From the NCBI GenBank assembly GCA_038184435.1, contig CP116227.1, forward strand, positions 1,451,001-1,515,000: DNA of 64,000 nucleotides, given 5' to 3'. The position numbers and the translations under genes were made by a program. Below the pieces are notes generated by a model that did no database searches, was not told the DNA's origin, and saw nothing but the letters and a program-made list of their open reading frames with translations. The stretch is from Nocardioides alkalitolerans (lineage in GTDB: Bacteria > Actinomycetota > Actinomycetes > Propionibacteriales > Nocardioidaceae). This document shows, piece after piece, positions 1 through 7,499 of the stretch (positions are counted from its first letter, which is position 1; each line of letters opens with the position of its first letter).

Positions 1-59
1 GCGACTCCCGCCCACAGCTCGGCGCCCGTCGGCCCGGTCGCCCCGGTGGGGTGGTTCAT
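1..59 (-). CDS. Partial gene at the window edge, unknown product
   Basis: The first 19 codons of a minus-strand gene are visible, starting ATG (MNHPTGATGPTGAELWAG...). The start overlaps the stop of the amidohydrolase gene by four bases (ATGA), so it is the next, translationally coupled cistron of the sugar operon. In L-fucose and L-rhamnose pathways this place is often held by a dehydrogenase, dehydratase or aldolase, but the visible residues do not identify a family. The rest lies left of the window. Confidence 0.6.
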   Translation of the reverse strand, partial: MNHPTGATGPTGAELWAGV

Positions 60-913
60 GCCTTCTCCTCGATCCCGTAGAAGTCGCGAGCACTGGCGCC
101 GAGGACGGCGACCTGCTCGTCGGGGCTGAGCGGCGCGACCAGCTCGGTCACGACGTCCCACCACCGGGCGTAGCCGCCCGCGAGCGTGCTGACCGGCCAG
201 TCCGAGCCGAACATCAGGCGCTCCGGCCCGAACAGGGCGAGCGCGTGCTCGACGTACGGCGCGAGGTCGCCCGCGCCGTACCCGGGGCCGGCGGCCGTGT
301 CGAGTCCCGAGAGCTTGGCGCTCACGTTGGGTCGCTCGGCGGCCTCCCGCAGCAGCCCCGCCCAGGGTTCCCAGCCGCCCGCGGCCACCGGCGGCTTGGC
401 CAGGTGGTCGATGACGAGCCGGAGGTCGGGGTGCCGGTCGGCGAGCGTCGGCACGTGCTCGAGGTGCCGGGGCACGACGGCCACGACGTCGTAGGTCAGG
501 CCCGCCGCCGCCACGGCGCCGAGGCCCGCGAGCACCGGTTCCCGGACGACCCAGTCGGCGTCGGGCTCGTCGTGGATCTGGTGCCGCAGACCGACGACCC
601 GGCGGTCGGCGGCGTACCGCTCGAGCGTCGCCGCGAGGGCGTCCGGCACGTCGAGCGGGGCCCAGCCGACGACCCCGGCCACGCGGGGCCAGCCGTCGGC
701 GATCGCGAGCATCGCGTCCGTGTCGGCGACCGTGCCGTCCGCCTGGACGAGCACGACGTCGTCGACGCCGCTCGCCGCGACCTGCGGCTCGACGTCGGCC
801 ACCCCGAAGCTGGCGTGCAGGGGTCCGGCCTCGGGCGTGAGCCACGCGTAGGCGTCGGGACCGAGCTGCCAGAAGTGCTGGTGCGCGTCGAGCACGCGTC
901 GTCCGTGGATCAT
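56..913 (-). CDS. Amidohydrolase, sugar-lactonase type (COG3618)
   Basis: This 285-residue metal-dependent hydrolase has the TIM-barrel amidohydrolase signature: DAHQHFW close to the N-terminus, a histidine in the V-I-D-H-L-A-K-P segment in mid-protein, and a late FGSDWPV motif with the metal or catalytic aspartate. Relatives include L-fucono-1,5-lactonase, L-rhamnono-lactonase and 2-pyrone-4,6-dicarboxylate hydrolase. Its place behind a sugar ABC transporter and a mutarotase favours opening of a sugar lactone made by a dehydrogenase. The ATG start overlaps the mutarotase stop by four bases (ATGA); an open frame continues upstream, but it is antisense-like and begins no family homology. The exact sugar is unknown. 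Confidence 0.82.
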   Translation of the reverse strand: MIHGRRVLDAHQHFWQLGPDAYAWLTPEAGPLHASFGVADVEPQVAASGVDDVVLVQADGTVADTDAMLAIADGWPRVAGVVGWAPLDVPDALAATLERYAADRRVVGLRHQIHDEPDADWVVREPVLAGLGAVAAAGLTYDVVAVVPRHLEHVPTLADRHPDLRLVIDHLAKPPVAAGGWEPWAGLLREAAERPNVSAKLSGLDTAAGPGYGAGDLAPYVEHALALFGPERLMFGSDWPVSTLAGGYARWWDVVTELVAPLSPDEQVAVLGASARDFYGIEEKA

Positions 914-1269
914 CCCGGCTCCTCCTCGAGCGCCTCGGCCACCTGTCTCCGCAGCGTCCACACCAGGGCGGGGCGCTCGAGGGCGGGCACCGTCGTGACC
1001 GGACGAAACCCCTCGACGTGCTCCGCCATCCGCTCCTGCCACCGCAGGTTCGCGGGGTCCGCGGCGATGCGCGCCGCCAGGTCGTCGTAGTCGTCGACGT
1101 CCACGACGTGGAGCAGGTCGCGGCCGTCCCGCCAGATCGCCCAGTCCCGGACGCCGGCGGCCGACAGCGTGGCGAGCAGATCGGCGGGCACGAGGCGGTG
1201 CTCCGCCTCGTACGCCTCCTCCCGACCCGGCCGCAGCACGCTGTGCAGCACGGTCGCACGCAGGCTCAC
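910..1269 (-). CDS. L-rhamnose mutarotase-like protein (RhaM family)
   Basis: A 119-residue protein of the RhaM dimeric alpha/beta-barrel family, which interconverts alpha and beta anomers of L-rhamnose or similar sugars. Family features are the N-terminal LRPGREEAYEAEH segment with the conserved Tyr and His, the G-V-R-D-W-A-I-W strand, and the C-terminal N-L-R-W-Q-E-R-M block. Length fits the family (about 105-120). No ATG is available; the GTG overlapping the permease stop (GTGA) is the natural start. It probably converts freshly imported sugar to the anomer used by the first dehydrogenase. L-fucose specificity is equally possible. Confidence 0.8.
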   Translation of the reverse strand: MSLRATVLHSVLRPGREEAYEAEHRLVPADLLATLSAAGVRDWAIWRDGRDLLHVVDVDDYDDLAARIAADPANLRWQERMAEHVEGFRPVTTVPALERPALVWTLRRQVAEALEEEPG

Positions 1270-2543
1270 CGGCGGCCCGTCCCAGCGCCCGCGGCCACGG
1301 GCTCGGCGTGCTCCGCCGGCTCGGCCGACGGGTCCGGGGAGGACACCGGGGGCTCGGTGCTGCGCAGCGTCGCGCGCTGCTTGCGGCGCAGGGCGACGGT
1401 GTACATGCCCGCGGCCACGATGAGCACCACGCCCTCGATGAGGCCCTGGTAGTTCGCCCCCAGGTTGAGGATGTTGAAGCCGTTGGCGAGCGTGACGAGG
1501 ATCAGTGCGCCGACCAGCGACTTCGCGACGCTGCCGAGGCCACCGAACAGCGAGGTGCCGCCGAGGATCGCGGCCGCCAGGGCCGTGAGCTCGAAGCCGC
1601 TGAGCCCGGTCGGGTTGATGGAGCCGAGCCGGCTCGCGTAGAGCACCCCGACGAACGCGGCGGCCGTGCCGTTGAGCACGAACGCCATCACCCGGTAGCG
1701 GTCGACCGCGACGCCCGAGAGCCGGGCGGCCTCGGCGTTGCCACCCGTGGCGTAGAGCCGACGGCCGACGGTCGTGTAGCGCAGGACCCACGCGGCGACG
1801 GCGACGAGCACGAGCATGTAGAGCGCGCGCTGGCTGAGGCGGACCGTGAACACCGCGAGCGGGGACGCGGCGAGCAGCACCACGCCGGCGACGAGCGGCA
1901 GGTACGTCGCGGGACGACGCAGCGCGTCCGTCTGCGTCCGGCGGGCCCACAGCCGCCACGCGCCGAGGGCGACCAGCGCGAGCCCCGCCAGCAGGTAGAG
2001 GTTCGGGGTCACCCAGCGCGAGCCGTCCAGCGCCCGCAGCGCGTCCCGGTCGGGACCCTCGCTCGCGGTCACGGTGCGCCCGTCGGTGATGATCAGCACC
2101 AGGCCGCGGACGGCGGTGAGGGTGCCGAGGGTGACGATGAAGGCGTTGATGCCGACGTACTGCACGACCAGGCCGTTGAACAGCCCGATCCCCGCACCCG
2201 CCAGCAGGGCGACCGCGAACGCGCCGTAGAAGCCGAGGGACGGCATCAGGGCCAGGCAGGTCGCGGCCCCCAACGCGGCCACGGACCCCACCGACAGGTC
2301 GAAGTTGCCCGAGATCAGCACGATCGTCGAGGTGACGACCAGGATGCCCAGCAGGGCCGTCTGGTCGAGGATGTTGGAGACGTTGGTGGGCGAGACGTAC
2401 GTCGGGCGCCCCGCGCTCGCGGTGGCGAGGCTGAGCACCACGACGAGCGCCGCGAAGGCGTAGACGACGCCCGCGTTGCTCGGGTGCAGCCACGAGGGCA
2501 CCCGCGACCGGTTCGCGGTGCGGGACAGGACCTGGTCAGACAT
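1266..2543 (-). CDS. Sugar ABC transporter permease (RbsC/RhaP type)
   Basis: A 425-residue integral membrane protein of the branched-chain/ribose permease family, with about ten hydrophobic segments. The family's EAARLSGV-like coupling segment appears as E-A-A-R-L-S-G-V-A-V-D, and the F-E-L-T-A-L-A-A-A-I-L-G-G stretch typical of RbsC follows. It forms the membrane channel for the ATPase and binding protein encoded just upstream. The ATG overlaps the 3' end of the ATPase gene by eight bases. The C-terminal tail after the last helix is basic, then rich in Ala, Glu and Pro, and is probably cytoplasmic. Confidence 0.9.
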   Translation of the reverse strand: MSDQVLSRTANRSRVPSWLHPSNAGVVYAFAALVVVLSLATASAGRPTYVSPTNVSNILDQTALLGILVVTSTIVLISGNFDLSVGSVAALGAATCLALMPSLGFYGAFAVALLAGAGIGLFNGLVVQYVGINAFIVTLGTLTAVRGLVLIITDGRTVTASEGPDRDALRALDGSRWVTPNLYLLAGLALVALGAWRLWARRTQTDALRRPATYLPLVAGVVLLAASPLAVFTVRLSQRALYMLVLVAVAAWVLRYTTVGRRLYATGGNAEAARLSGVAVDRYRVMAFVLNGTAAAFVGVLYASRLGSINPTGLSGFELTALAAAILGGTSLFGGLGSVAKSLVGALILVTLANGFNILNLGANYQGLIEGVVLIVAAGMYTVALRRKQRATLRSTEPPVSSPDPSAEPAEHAEPVAAGAGTGRR

Positions 2544-4065
2544 GGACGACCTCTCGGCTTCCGGCGCCCAACCCGTGGGCGAGCATGATGAGTTGTTCCT
2601 CGGTGGTCTGGTCGGCCGGCACGTCCTCGACGATCCGGCCTCCACGCACGACGAGCACGCGGGTCGCGACGGAGAGCAGCTCCTCGAAGTCGCTGCACGC
2701 GATCACGACGGCGCGGCCCTCGGCCGCGAGCCGCCGGACGAGCTGGAGGATCTCCGCCTTCGCACCGACGTCGACACCGGCCGTGGGCTCGTCGAGCAGC
2801 CAGACGACCTTGTCGGCGTAGAGCCACTTGGCGAAGACGACCTTCTGCGCGTTGCCGCCCGACAGCTCGCTCGGCAGGGCATCGGGGCCCGACGCGACGA
2901 TGCCGAGGTCGACGATCGCGCGCTCCGCGAGCTCGCGCTCCCGGGCCTCCTGCGGCAGGAGCCTGCGCAGGGAGAGCCGGCCGAGGTCGGGGAGGCTGAT
3001 GTTCTTCCAGAGCGGTTGGTCGGGGTGGAGGCCCTGGCTGACCCGGTCCTCCGGGACGTAGGCGCAGCCCGCTCCGACGGCGGACCGCGGGTTGCGTCGT
3101 AGTCGCTTGCCGTCGACCTCGACGGTCCCGGTGGCCTTGCCGTCGGCGCCGAAGATCCCGTCGAGGATCTCCGAGCGTCCTGACCCGAGGAGGCCCGCCA
3201 GACCGACGATCTCGCCGGCCCGCACCTCGAACGACACGTCGCGCACCCCGACGGGGGCCCTCAGGTCCCGGACGTCGAGGAGCACCTTGCCGTCGACGAC
3301 GTGGGCCGATCCGGCGCGCTCGACGGCGAGCAGCTCGCGACCGGCGATGGCCTGCACGAGCCGCTCCTCCGTCAGCGTCGCCGTGGGCTCGTCCAGGATC
3401 GCGCGTCCGTCGCGCAGCACCGTGACGTGGTCGGTGATCTCGAGGATCTCGTCGAGGAAGTGGGAGATGAAGACGAACGTGGTGCCGTCCGCGGCGAGCC
3501 GCTGCACGGCGTCGAGGACGATCCGGCGCTCGGCCTCCGAGAGCGAGGCGGTCGGCTCGTCCATGATGACGAGCTGCGCGCCCAGGGCGAGCGACTGCAG
3601 GATGGCGATCATCTGGCGCGTGCCGATCGGCAGGCTGGCGACCTGCACGTCGGGGTCGATCTCGTAGCCGAGCCGCTCCACCAGCCGGTCGAACTCGCGC
3701 CGCATCTCCGGCGTGCTGCGCCAGGGGCCACCACGCCAGAGGAAGACGTTCTCCAGCGCCGACAGCGTCGGCACGAGCGGCACGTGCTGGTGGATGGTGG
3801 CCAGCCCCGCGCCCTGCGCGTCGCCCGGGTCCTTCCACACGCGCGGCTCGCCCGCCCAGCTGATCGTCCCGTCGGTGACGGGCTGGACGCCGCTGACGCA
3901 CTTGATGAGCGTGGACTTGCCCGCACCGTTGGCGCCGACGAGGCCGTGCACCGCTCCGCGCCGTACGGCGAGGTCGACGCCCTTCAGCGCCTGCGTGCCG
4001 TTCGGGAACCGCTTGGTCACGCCCCGGAGCTCGAGCAGGACCTCGCCTGCAGCACCGTCCTTCAT
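2536..4065 (-). CDS. Sugar ABC transporter ATP-binding protein (RbsA type, two ATPase domains)
   Basis: A 509-residue protein with two fused nucleotide-binding domains. The first has a canonical Walker A (GANGAGKST, residues 44-52) and a Walker B I-M-D-E-P-T. The second has the degenerate G-L-L-G-S-G-R-S-E loop lacking the Walker lysine, but keeps the L-S-G-G-N-A-Q-K signature and L-L-D-E-P-T. This asymmetry is normal for monosaccharide importers of the RbsA/XylG/RhaT class. The ATG is preceded by a strong AGGAGG about ten bases upstream. It energises the permease encoded downstream, with which it overlaps. Confidence 0.92.
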   Translation of the reverse strand: MKDGAAGEVLLELRGVTKRFPNGTQALKGVDLAVRRGAVHGLVGANGAGKSTLIKCVSGVQPVTDGTISWAGEPRVWKDPGDAQGAGLATIHQHVPLVPTLSALENVFLWRGGPWRSTPEMRREFDRLVERLGYEIDPDVQVASLPIGTRQMIAILQSLALGAQLVIMDEPTASLSEAERRIVLDAVQRLAADGTTFVFISHFLDEILEITDHVTVLRDGRAILDEPTATLTEERLVQAIAGRELLAVERAGSAHVVDGKVLLDVRDLRAPVGVRDVSFEVRAGEIVGLAGLLGSGRSEILDGIFGADGKATGTVEVDGKRLRRNPRSAVGAGCAYVPEDRVSQGLHPDQPLWKNISLPDLGRLSLRRLLPQEARERELAERAIVDLGIVASGPDALPSELSGGNAQKVVFAKWLYADKVVWLLDEPTAGVDVGAKAEILQLVRRLAAEGRAVVIACSDFEELLSVATRVLVVRGGRIVEDVPADQTTEEQLIMLAHGLGAGSREVVHV

Positions 4066-4118
4066 GGTCTCGCCCCTCCTGGAGGTCTCGGGGGCCACGA
4101 CGTCACCGTCGCGGCCCG

Positions 4119-4152
4119 GGGCTGTGCGCGCACCGGCGGGCGCGCACAGCCC
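4119..4152 (-). other. Intercistronic hairpin between binding-protein and ATPase genes
   Basis: A perfect 13-bp GC-rich stem (4119-4131 with 4140-4152, 8-base loop) lies in the only sizeable gap inside the operon, 27 bases after the binding-protein stop. There is no T-run. Such hairpins often protect the upstream mRNA or terminate part of the transcripts, so that the binding protein is made in excess over the membrane components. That role is inferred here. Confidence 0.6.
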
Positions 4153-4178
4153 GGTCCGGGGGGATCACCCCCGGTCGG

Positions 4179-5168
4179 TCACCACTGCGGGACGCAGTCG
4201 TCCACGTTCTCCGCCGTCACGGCGGGCGTGTCGTAGGAGACGAACTCCGACTCGCGGGACTCCTCCCCCGTCAGGTGGTCGTAGATGACCTGCATCGCGA
4301 GCTCGCCCAGGTCACGCGGCTTGAAGCAGACCGTGCCGTAGACCGTGCCGGCCTTCACGCCGTCGATCCCGAGCTGGGAGCCGCCGATGCCGATGACGAC
4401 GGCGTCCGAGCCGGCCGCGTCCACGGCCTCCGCGCAACCGACCGCCATGTCGTCGCTCTCGGCGTAGAGCACGTCGATGTCGGGGTCGCCCGCGAGGAGG
4501 TTCTGGCACGCCCCCTGGGCGCCCTCGACCGTCCAGTCCCCCGGCTGGCGGGCGACGACGTCGAAGGTCACGCCGGCCTCCTCGGCCGGGTCGAGGAACT
4601 CCGCGAAGCGCAGCTCCACCTCGGCGAACCCCGCCGCACCCTCGACGACGGCGAGCTTGCCGCCCTCCGGGAGCGCCTGCAGCGCCAGCTCGCCCGCCGC
4701 GCGACCCGCGGACAGCTCGTCCTGGGTCACCAGGGCCACCAGCTCCTCGTAGACGTCCTCGAGGTCGCGCTCGCTGGGGTCGCCGACCTGCGAGGCCACG
4801 GCCACGGTCGGGATGTCGGCGTCGGCGAGCTGGTCGACGAGCCCGACCGCCACGCCGGAGTCCACGGGCAGGATGAGGACCCCGTCGGGCGCCTGCCCGA
4901 TCAGGTCCTGCACGTCGTTCGACTGCTTCTCCGTGTCGCTCTGGGCGTCCAGCTCGACGATGGTCACGCCCAGCTCGTCGGCCCGGGCCCTGATGCCCTC
5001 ACCGATGGCGGACGGGAAGGGGAAGCTCAACCCGAGGTTCGAGACCCCGATCGTCAGGTCCTCCGAGCCGGAGCCCGATGCGCTCTCGGCGCCGTCGACC
5101 TCGCCGCACGCAGCGAGGCCCAGTGCCATCACACACGCCAGTCCACCGAGAAGCGGGCGTCGGTTCAT
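4179..5168 (-). CDS. Sugar-binding lipoprotein of the ABC transporter
   Basis: A 329-residue periplasmic-binding-protein-type-1 (RbsB-like) receptor. It has a lipoprotein signal: MNRR, a hydrophobic stretch and the lipobox L-A-A-C with the modified Cys at residue 21, followed by a Ser/Gly-rich linker. The mature part begins D-L-T-I-G-V-S-N and shows the family's I-G-I-G-G-S-Q hinge strand near the C-terminal domain. It captures the sugar outside the membrane and delivers it to the permease. It is the first gene of the operon, immediately downstream of the operator-rich region. Earlier in-frame starts exist, but the ATG used here begins the signal peptide. Confidence 0.92.
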   Translation of the reverse strand: MNRRPLLGGLACVMALGLAACGEVDGAESASGSGSEDLTIGVSNLGLSFPFPSAIGEGIRARADELGVTIVELDAQSDTEKQSNDVQDLIGQAPDGVLILPVDSGVAVGLVDQLADADIPTVAVASQVGDPSERDLEDVYEELVALVTQDELSAGRAAGELALQALPEGGKLAVVEGAAGFAEVELRFAEFLDPAEEAGVTFDVVARQPGDWTVEGAQGACQNLLAGDPDIDVLYAESDDMAVGCAEAVDAAGSDAVVIGIGGSQLGIDGVKAGTVYGTVCFKPRDLGELAMQVIYDHLTGEESRESEFVSYDTPAVTAENVDDCVPQW

Positions 5169-5263
5169 GTTGTTCTCCCTTGCCGGACGCGGCGTCGTCG
5201 CCGGTCCCGTCGGTGACACCACCACCGGGGAAGAAGCGCGCATCGAGCGCGCTCGGCGGGGCG

Positions 5264-5277
5264 TTCAAACGTTTGAG
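5264..5277. promoter_or_regulatory. LacI-type operator, site 1
   Basis: The core TCAAACGTTTGA (5265-5276) is a perfect 12-bp palindrome centred on CG, the hallmark of LacI/GalR-family operators. It lies about 100 bp upstream of the binding-protein start, where it could block RNA polymerase. The cognate regulator gene is not in the window. Confidence 0.75.
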
Positions 5278-5331
5278 TGAGAGGAACATACGTGACGGCG
5301 CTCTCACTGCGCAAGGGTTTGCAGGCATCGA

Positions 5332-5345
5332 TTCATACGTTTGAA
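5332..5345. promoter_or_regulatory. LacI-type operator, site 2
   Basis: TTCATACGTTTGAA is a 14-bp CG-centred palindrome with one mismatched pair and the same half-site as site 1. Centre-to-centre distance to site 1 is about 68 bp, near 6.5 helical turns. Two or more such sites suggest repression with looping (inference). Confidence 0.7.
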
Positions 5346-5400
5346 CGATGCGGCACGCGGAGCCGGTCCCGCCGCACCGTGGTCCACCCGCACCCGGTCA

Positions 5401-5414
5401 TTGAACCGTTTCAA
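5401..5414. promoter_or_regulatory. LacI-type operator-like palindrome, site 3
   Basis: TTGAACCGTTTCAA is a CG-centred 14-bp near-palindrome with one mismatch. It resembles sites 1 and 2, but its half-site starts TTGAA rather than TTCAA, so it may bind a different LacI-family member or be a weak auxiliary site. It lies 49 bases beyond the end of the nucleosidase gene. Otherwise the 294-bp gap between the two operons holds no ORF I can support. Confidence 0.55.
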
Positions 5415-5462
5415 GCGGAACCGCGCCAGAGGTCGACCCGAAGCGCGTCCCCGTGACGAGCG

Positions 5463-6035
5463 TCAGCCCAGGGCGTCCTCGAGCCACTCCCCCAGCACGA
5501 CGGCGCTCGCGGCGACCTGCGCCGGCCAGTCCCAGGCGGACTCGTCGGCGGCGTCGGAGACGTGCTTGACGAGCGTCACGCGGGCGCCGGCGGCCTGCGC
5601 GGCCCAGGCCACGGCGTACCCCTCCATGTCCACCAGCGTCGCCCGCCGCGCGAGGGCGTCGCGGACGGCGGGGTCGGTGACGAAGACGTCCCCGCTGGCG
5701 AGCACGGTGCCCGCGTCGCCCGTGCCGAGGGCGAGCAGCTCGTGGGGGTCGTGCCCGAGCTGACGGATCGCCTCGGCGCTGAGGTCGTGGTTGAGCACCG
5801 TGCCGGGGAGGTACAGGCCCGTGACACCGGGGCGCAGCGCCCCGGCGGTGCCCACGTTGACGACGTGCACCACCGTCGGGTCGGGGACGCGGGCGAGGGC
5901 GGCGGCGACGGCGGCGGCCGCCGGCACCTTGCCGATGCCGGTGACGAGCAGCGGGTAGCGCTCGGGCACCCCCGCGGCCTCGGCACGCGTCGCGGCGACG
6001 ACGAGGACGTCGGTACGCCGCGGGGAGGCGCTCAC
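5463..6035 (-). CDS. Nucleosidase (PNP/UDP phosphorylase superfamily)
   Basis: A 190-residue member of the purine-nucleoside phosphorylase/MTAN superfamily. The family's N-V-G-T-A-G-A-L strand, the D-M-E-G-Y-A-V-A ribose-binding motif with its glutamate, and a catalytic-type aspartate in K-H-V-S-D-A-A-D-E-S are visible. It should cleave the N-glycosidic bond of a nucleoside; substrate is not evident (5'-methylthioadenosine, S-adenosylhomocysteine or a purine nucleoside). The GTG start overlaps the guaB1 stop by four bases (GTGA), so the two are translated together and probably act in purine salvage. It is shorter than E. coli MTAN (about 230). Confidence 0.78.
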   Translation of the reverse strand: MSASPRRTDVLVVAATRAEAAGVPERYPLLVTGIGKVPAAAAVAAALARVPDPTVVHVVNVGTAGALRPGVTGLYLPGTVLNHDLSAEAIRQLGHDPHELLALGTGDAGTVLASGDVFVTDPAVRDALARRATLVDMEGYAVAWAAQAAGARVTLVKHVSDAADESAWDWPAQVAASAVVLGEWLEDALG

Positions 6036-7468
6036 CAGCCCGCCGGCAGCGGTCGACCCTCGTGGAAGCCGGCCGCCGACTGCACGCCCACCACGGCGCG
6101 CTCGTGGAGCTCGGCGATGTTGCGCGCACCCGCGTAGGTGCAGGCGGACCGCACGCCGGCGCTGATGTGGTCGATGAGGTCCTCGACGCCGGGGCGCGCC
6201 GGGTCGACGTACATCCGCGACGAGGAGATGCCCTCCTCGTAGAGACCCTTCCGCGCCCGGTCGTAGGCCGACTCGGTCGACGTGCGGTGGGCGACGGCGC
6301 GGGCCGAGGCCATGCCGAACGAGACCTTGTAGGCCCGGCCGTCGGAGTCGACCTGCAGGTCGCCCGGCGACTCGTGCGTGCCGGCGAACCACGAGCCGAC
6401 CATCACCGACGACGCACCGGCGGCGAGGGCGAGCGCGACGTCGCGCGGGTGCCGGACGCCACCGTCGGCCCACACGTGCGCGCCCTCGGCAGCGGCGGCC
6501 TCCGCGCATTCGAGCACCGCGGAGAACTGCGGCCGCCCGACGCCCGTCATCATGCGCGTGGTGCACATCGCGCCCGGTCCGACACCGACCTTGACGATGT
6601 CGGCACCGGCGGCGACGAGCTCACGCGTGCCCTCGGCCGAGACCACGTTGCCGGCGGCGACCGGCACCTGCGGGTCGAGCGCCCGCACGGCCTTCAGCGC
6701 GTCGAGCATCCGGTCCTGGTCGCCGTGGGCCGTGTCGACGACGAGGGCGTCGACGCCGGCCTCGAGCAGGGCGGCGGCGCGTCCCGCCACGTCGCCGTTG
6801 ACGCCGATCGCCGCCGCGATGCGGAGGCCACCCCGCGCGTCGACCGCCGGGGTGTAGAGCGTGGCCCGCAGCGCGCCGGTGCGCGTGAGCACGCCGAGCA
6901 GCCGACCCTGGCCATCGACCGCGGGCGCGAGGCGCACCCGCGCGCGGTCGAGCAGGTCGAACGCCCGACGCGGGTCGGTGTCCGCGCCCAGCGTCACGAG
7001 CGACGTCGACATGACGTCGCGCACCTGGGTGAAGCGGTCCACGTCGGTGCAGTCGTCCGCCGCGACGACGCCCACGGGGCGACCGTCCTCGACGACCACC
7101 GCGGCGCGGTGCGAGCGCTTGGGGATGAGGGCGAGCGCGTCGCCCACCGTCTGGGTCGGCGCGAGCTCGATCGGCGTGTCGAAGACGTGGTGGCGGGCCT
7201 TCACCCAGCCGACCACCTCGCGCACCACGTCGAGCGGGATGTCCTGCGGGATGACCGTGATGCCGCCGCGGCGGGCCACCGTCTCCGCCATCCGGCGGCC
7301 GGCGACGGCCGTCATGTTGGCCACGACGATCGGCAGGGTCGCCCCGGTGCCGTCCGTCGTGGCGAGGTCGACGTCGAAGCGGCTGGCCACCGTGGAGTGG
7401 CGCGGCACCATGAAGACGTCGTCATAGGTCAGCTCGTGCGGAGGCACGCGGTCATGGAGGAAACGCAC
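6032..7468 (-). CDS. guaB1: GuaB1-family IMP dehydrogenase-related protein (probable GMP reductase)
   Basis: A 478-residue IMPDH/GMPR barrel with two CBS domains inserted near residues 95-205. The substrate loop G-V-G-P-G-A-M-C-T-T-R carries the catalytic Cys near residue 302. The mycobacterial GuaB1 paralogue has been shown to be a GMP reductase rather than an IMP dehydrogenase; the same role is inferred here. The start is a GTG giving V-R-F-L-H-D, the conserved N-terminus of the family. TATCGT lies eight bases upstream, so the message may be leaderless. The nucleosidase follows with a GTGA overlap. Confidence 0.88.
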   Translation of the reverse strand: MRFLHDRVPPHELTYDDVFMVPRHSTVASRFDVDLATTDGTGATLPIVVANMTAVAGRRMAETVARRGGITVIPQDIPLDVVREVVGWVKARHHVFDTPIELAPTQTVGDALALIPKRSHRAAVVVEDGRPVGVVAADDCTDVDRFTQVRDVMSTSLVTLGADTDPRRAFDLLDRARVRLAPAVDGQGRLLGVLTRTGALRATLYTPAVDARGGLRIAAAIGVNGDVAGRAAALLEAGVDALVVDTAHGDQDRMLDALKAVRALDPQVPVAAGNVVSAEGTRELVAAGADIVKVGVGPGAMCTTRMMTGVGRPQFSAVLECAEAAAAEGAHVWADGGVRHPRDVALALAAGASSVMVGSWFAGTHESPGDLQVDSDGRAYKVSFGMASARAVAHRTSTESAYDRARKGLYEEGISSSRMYVDPARPGVEDLIDHISAGVRSACTYAGARNIAELHERAVVGVQSAAGFHEGRPLPAGW

Positions 7469-7499
7469 GTGGACCCACGATAGCCGTCCTGGCGTCGAT

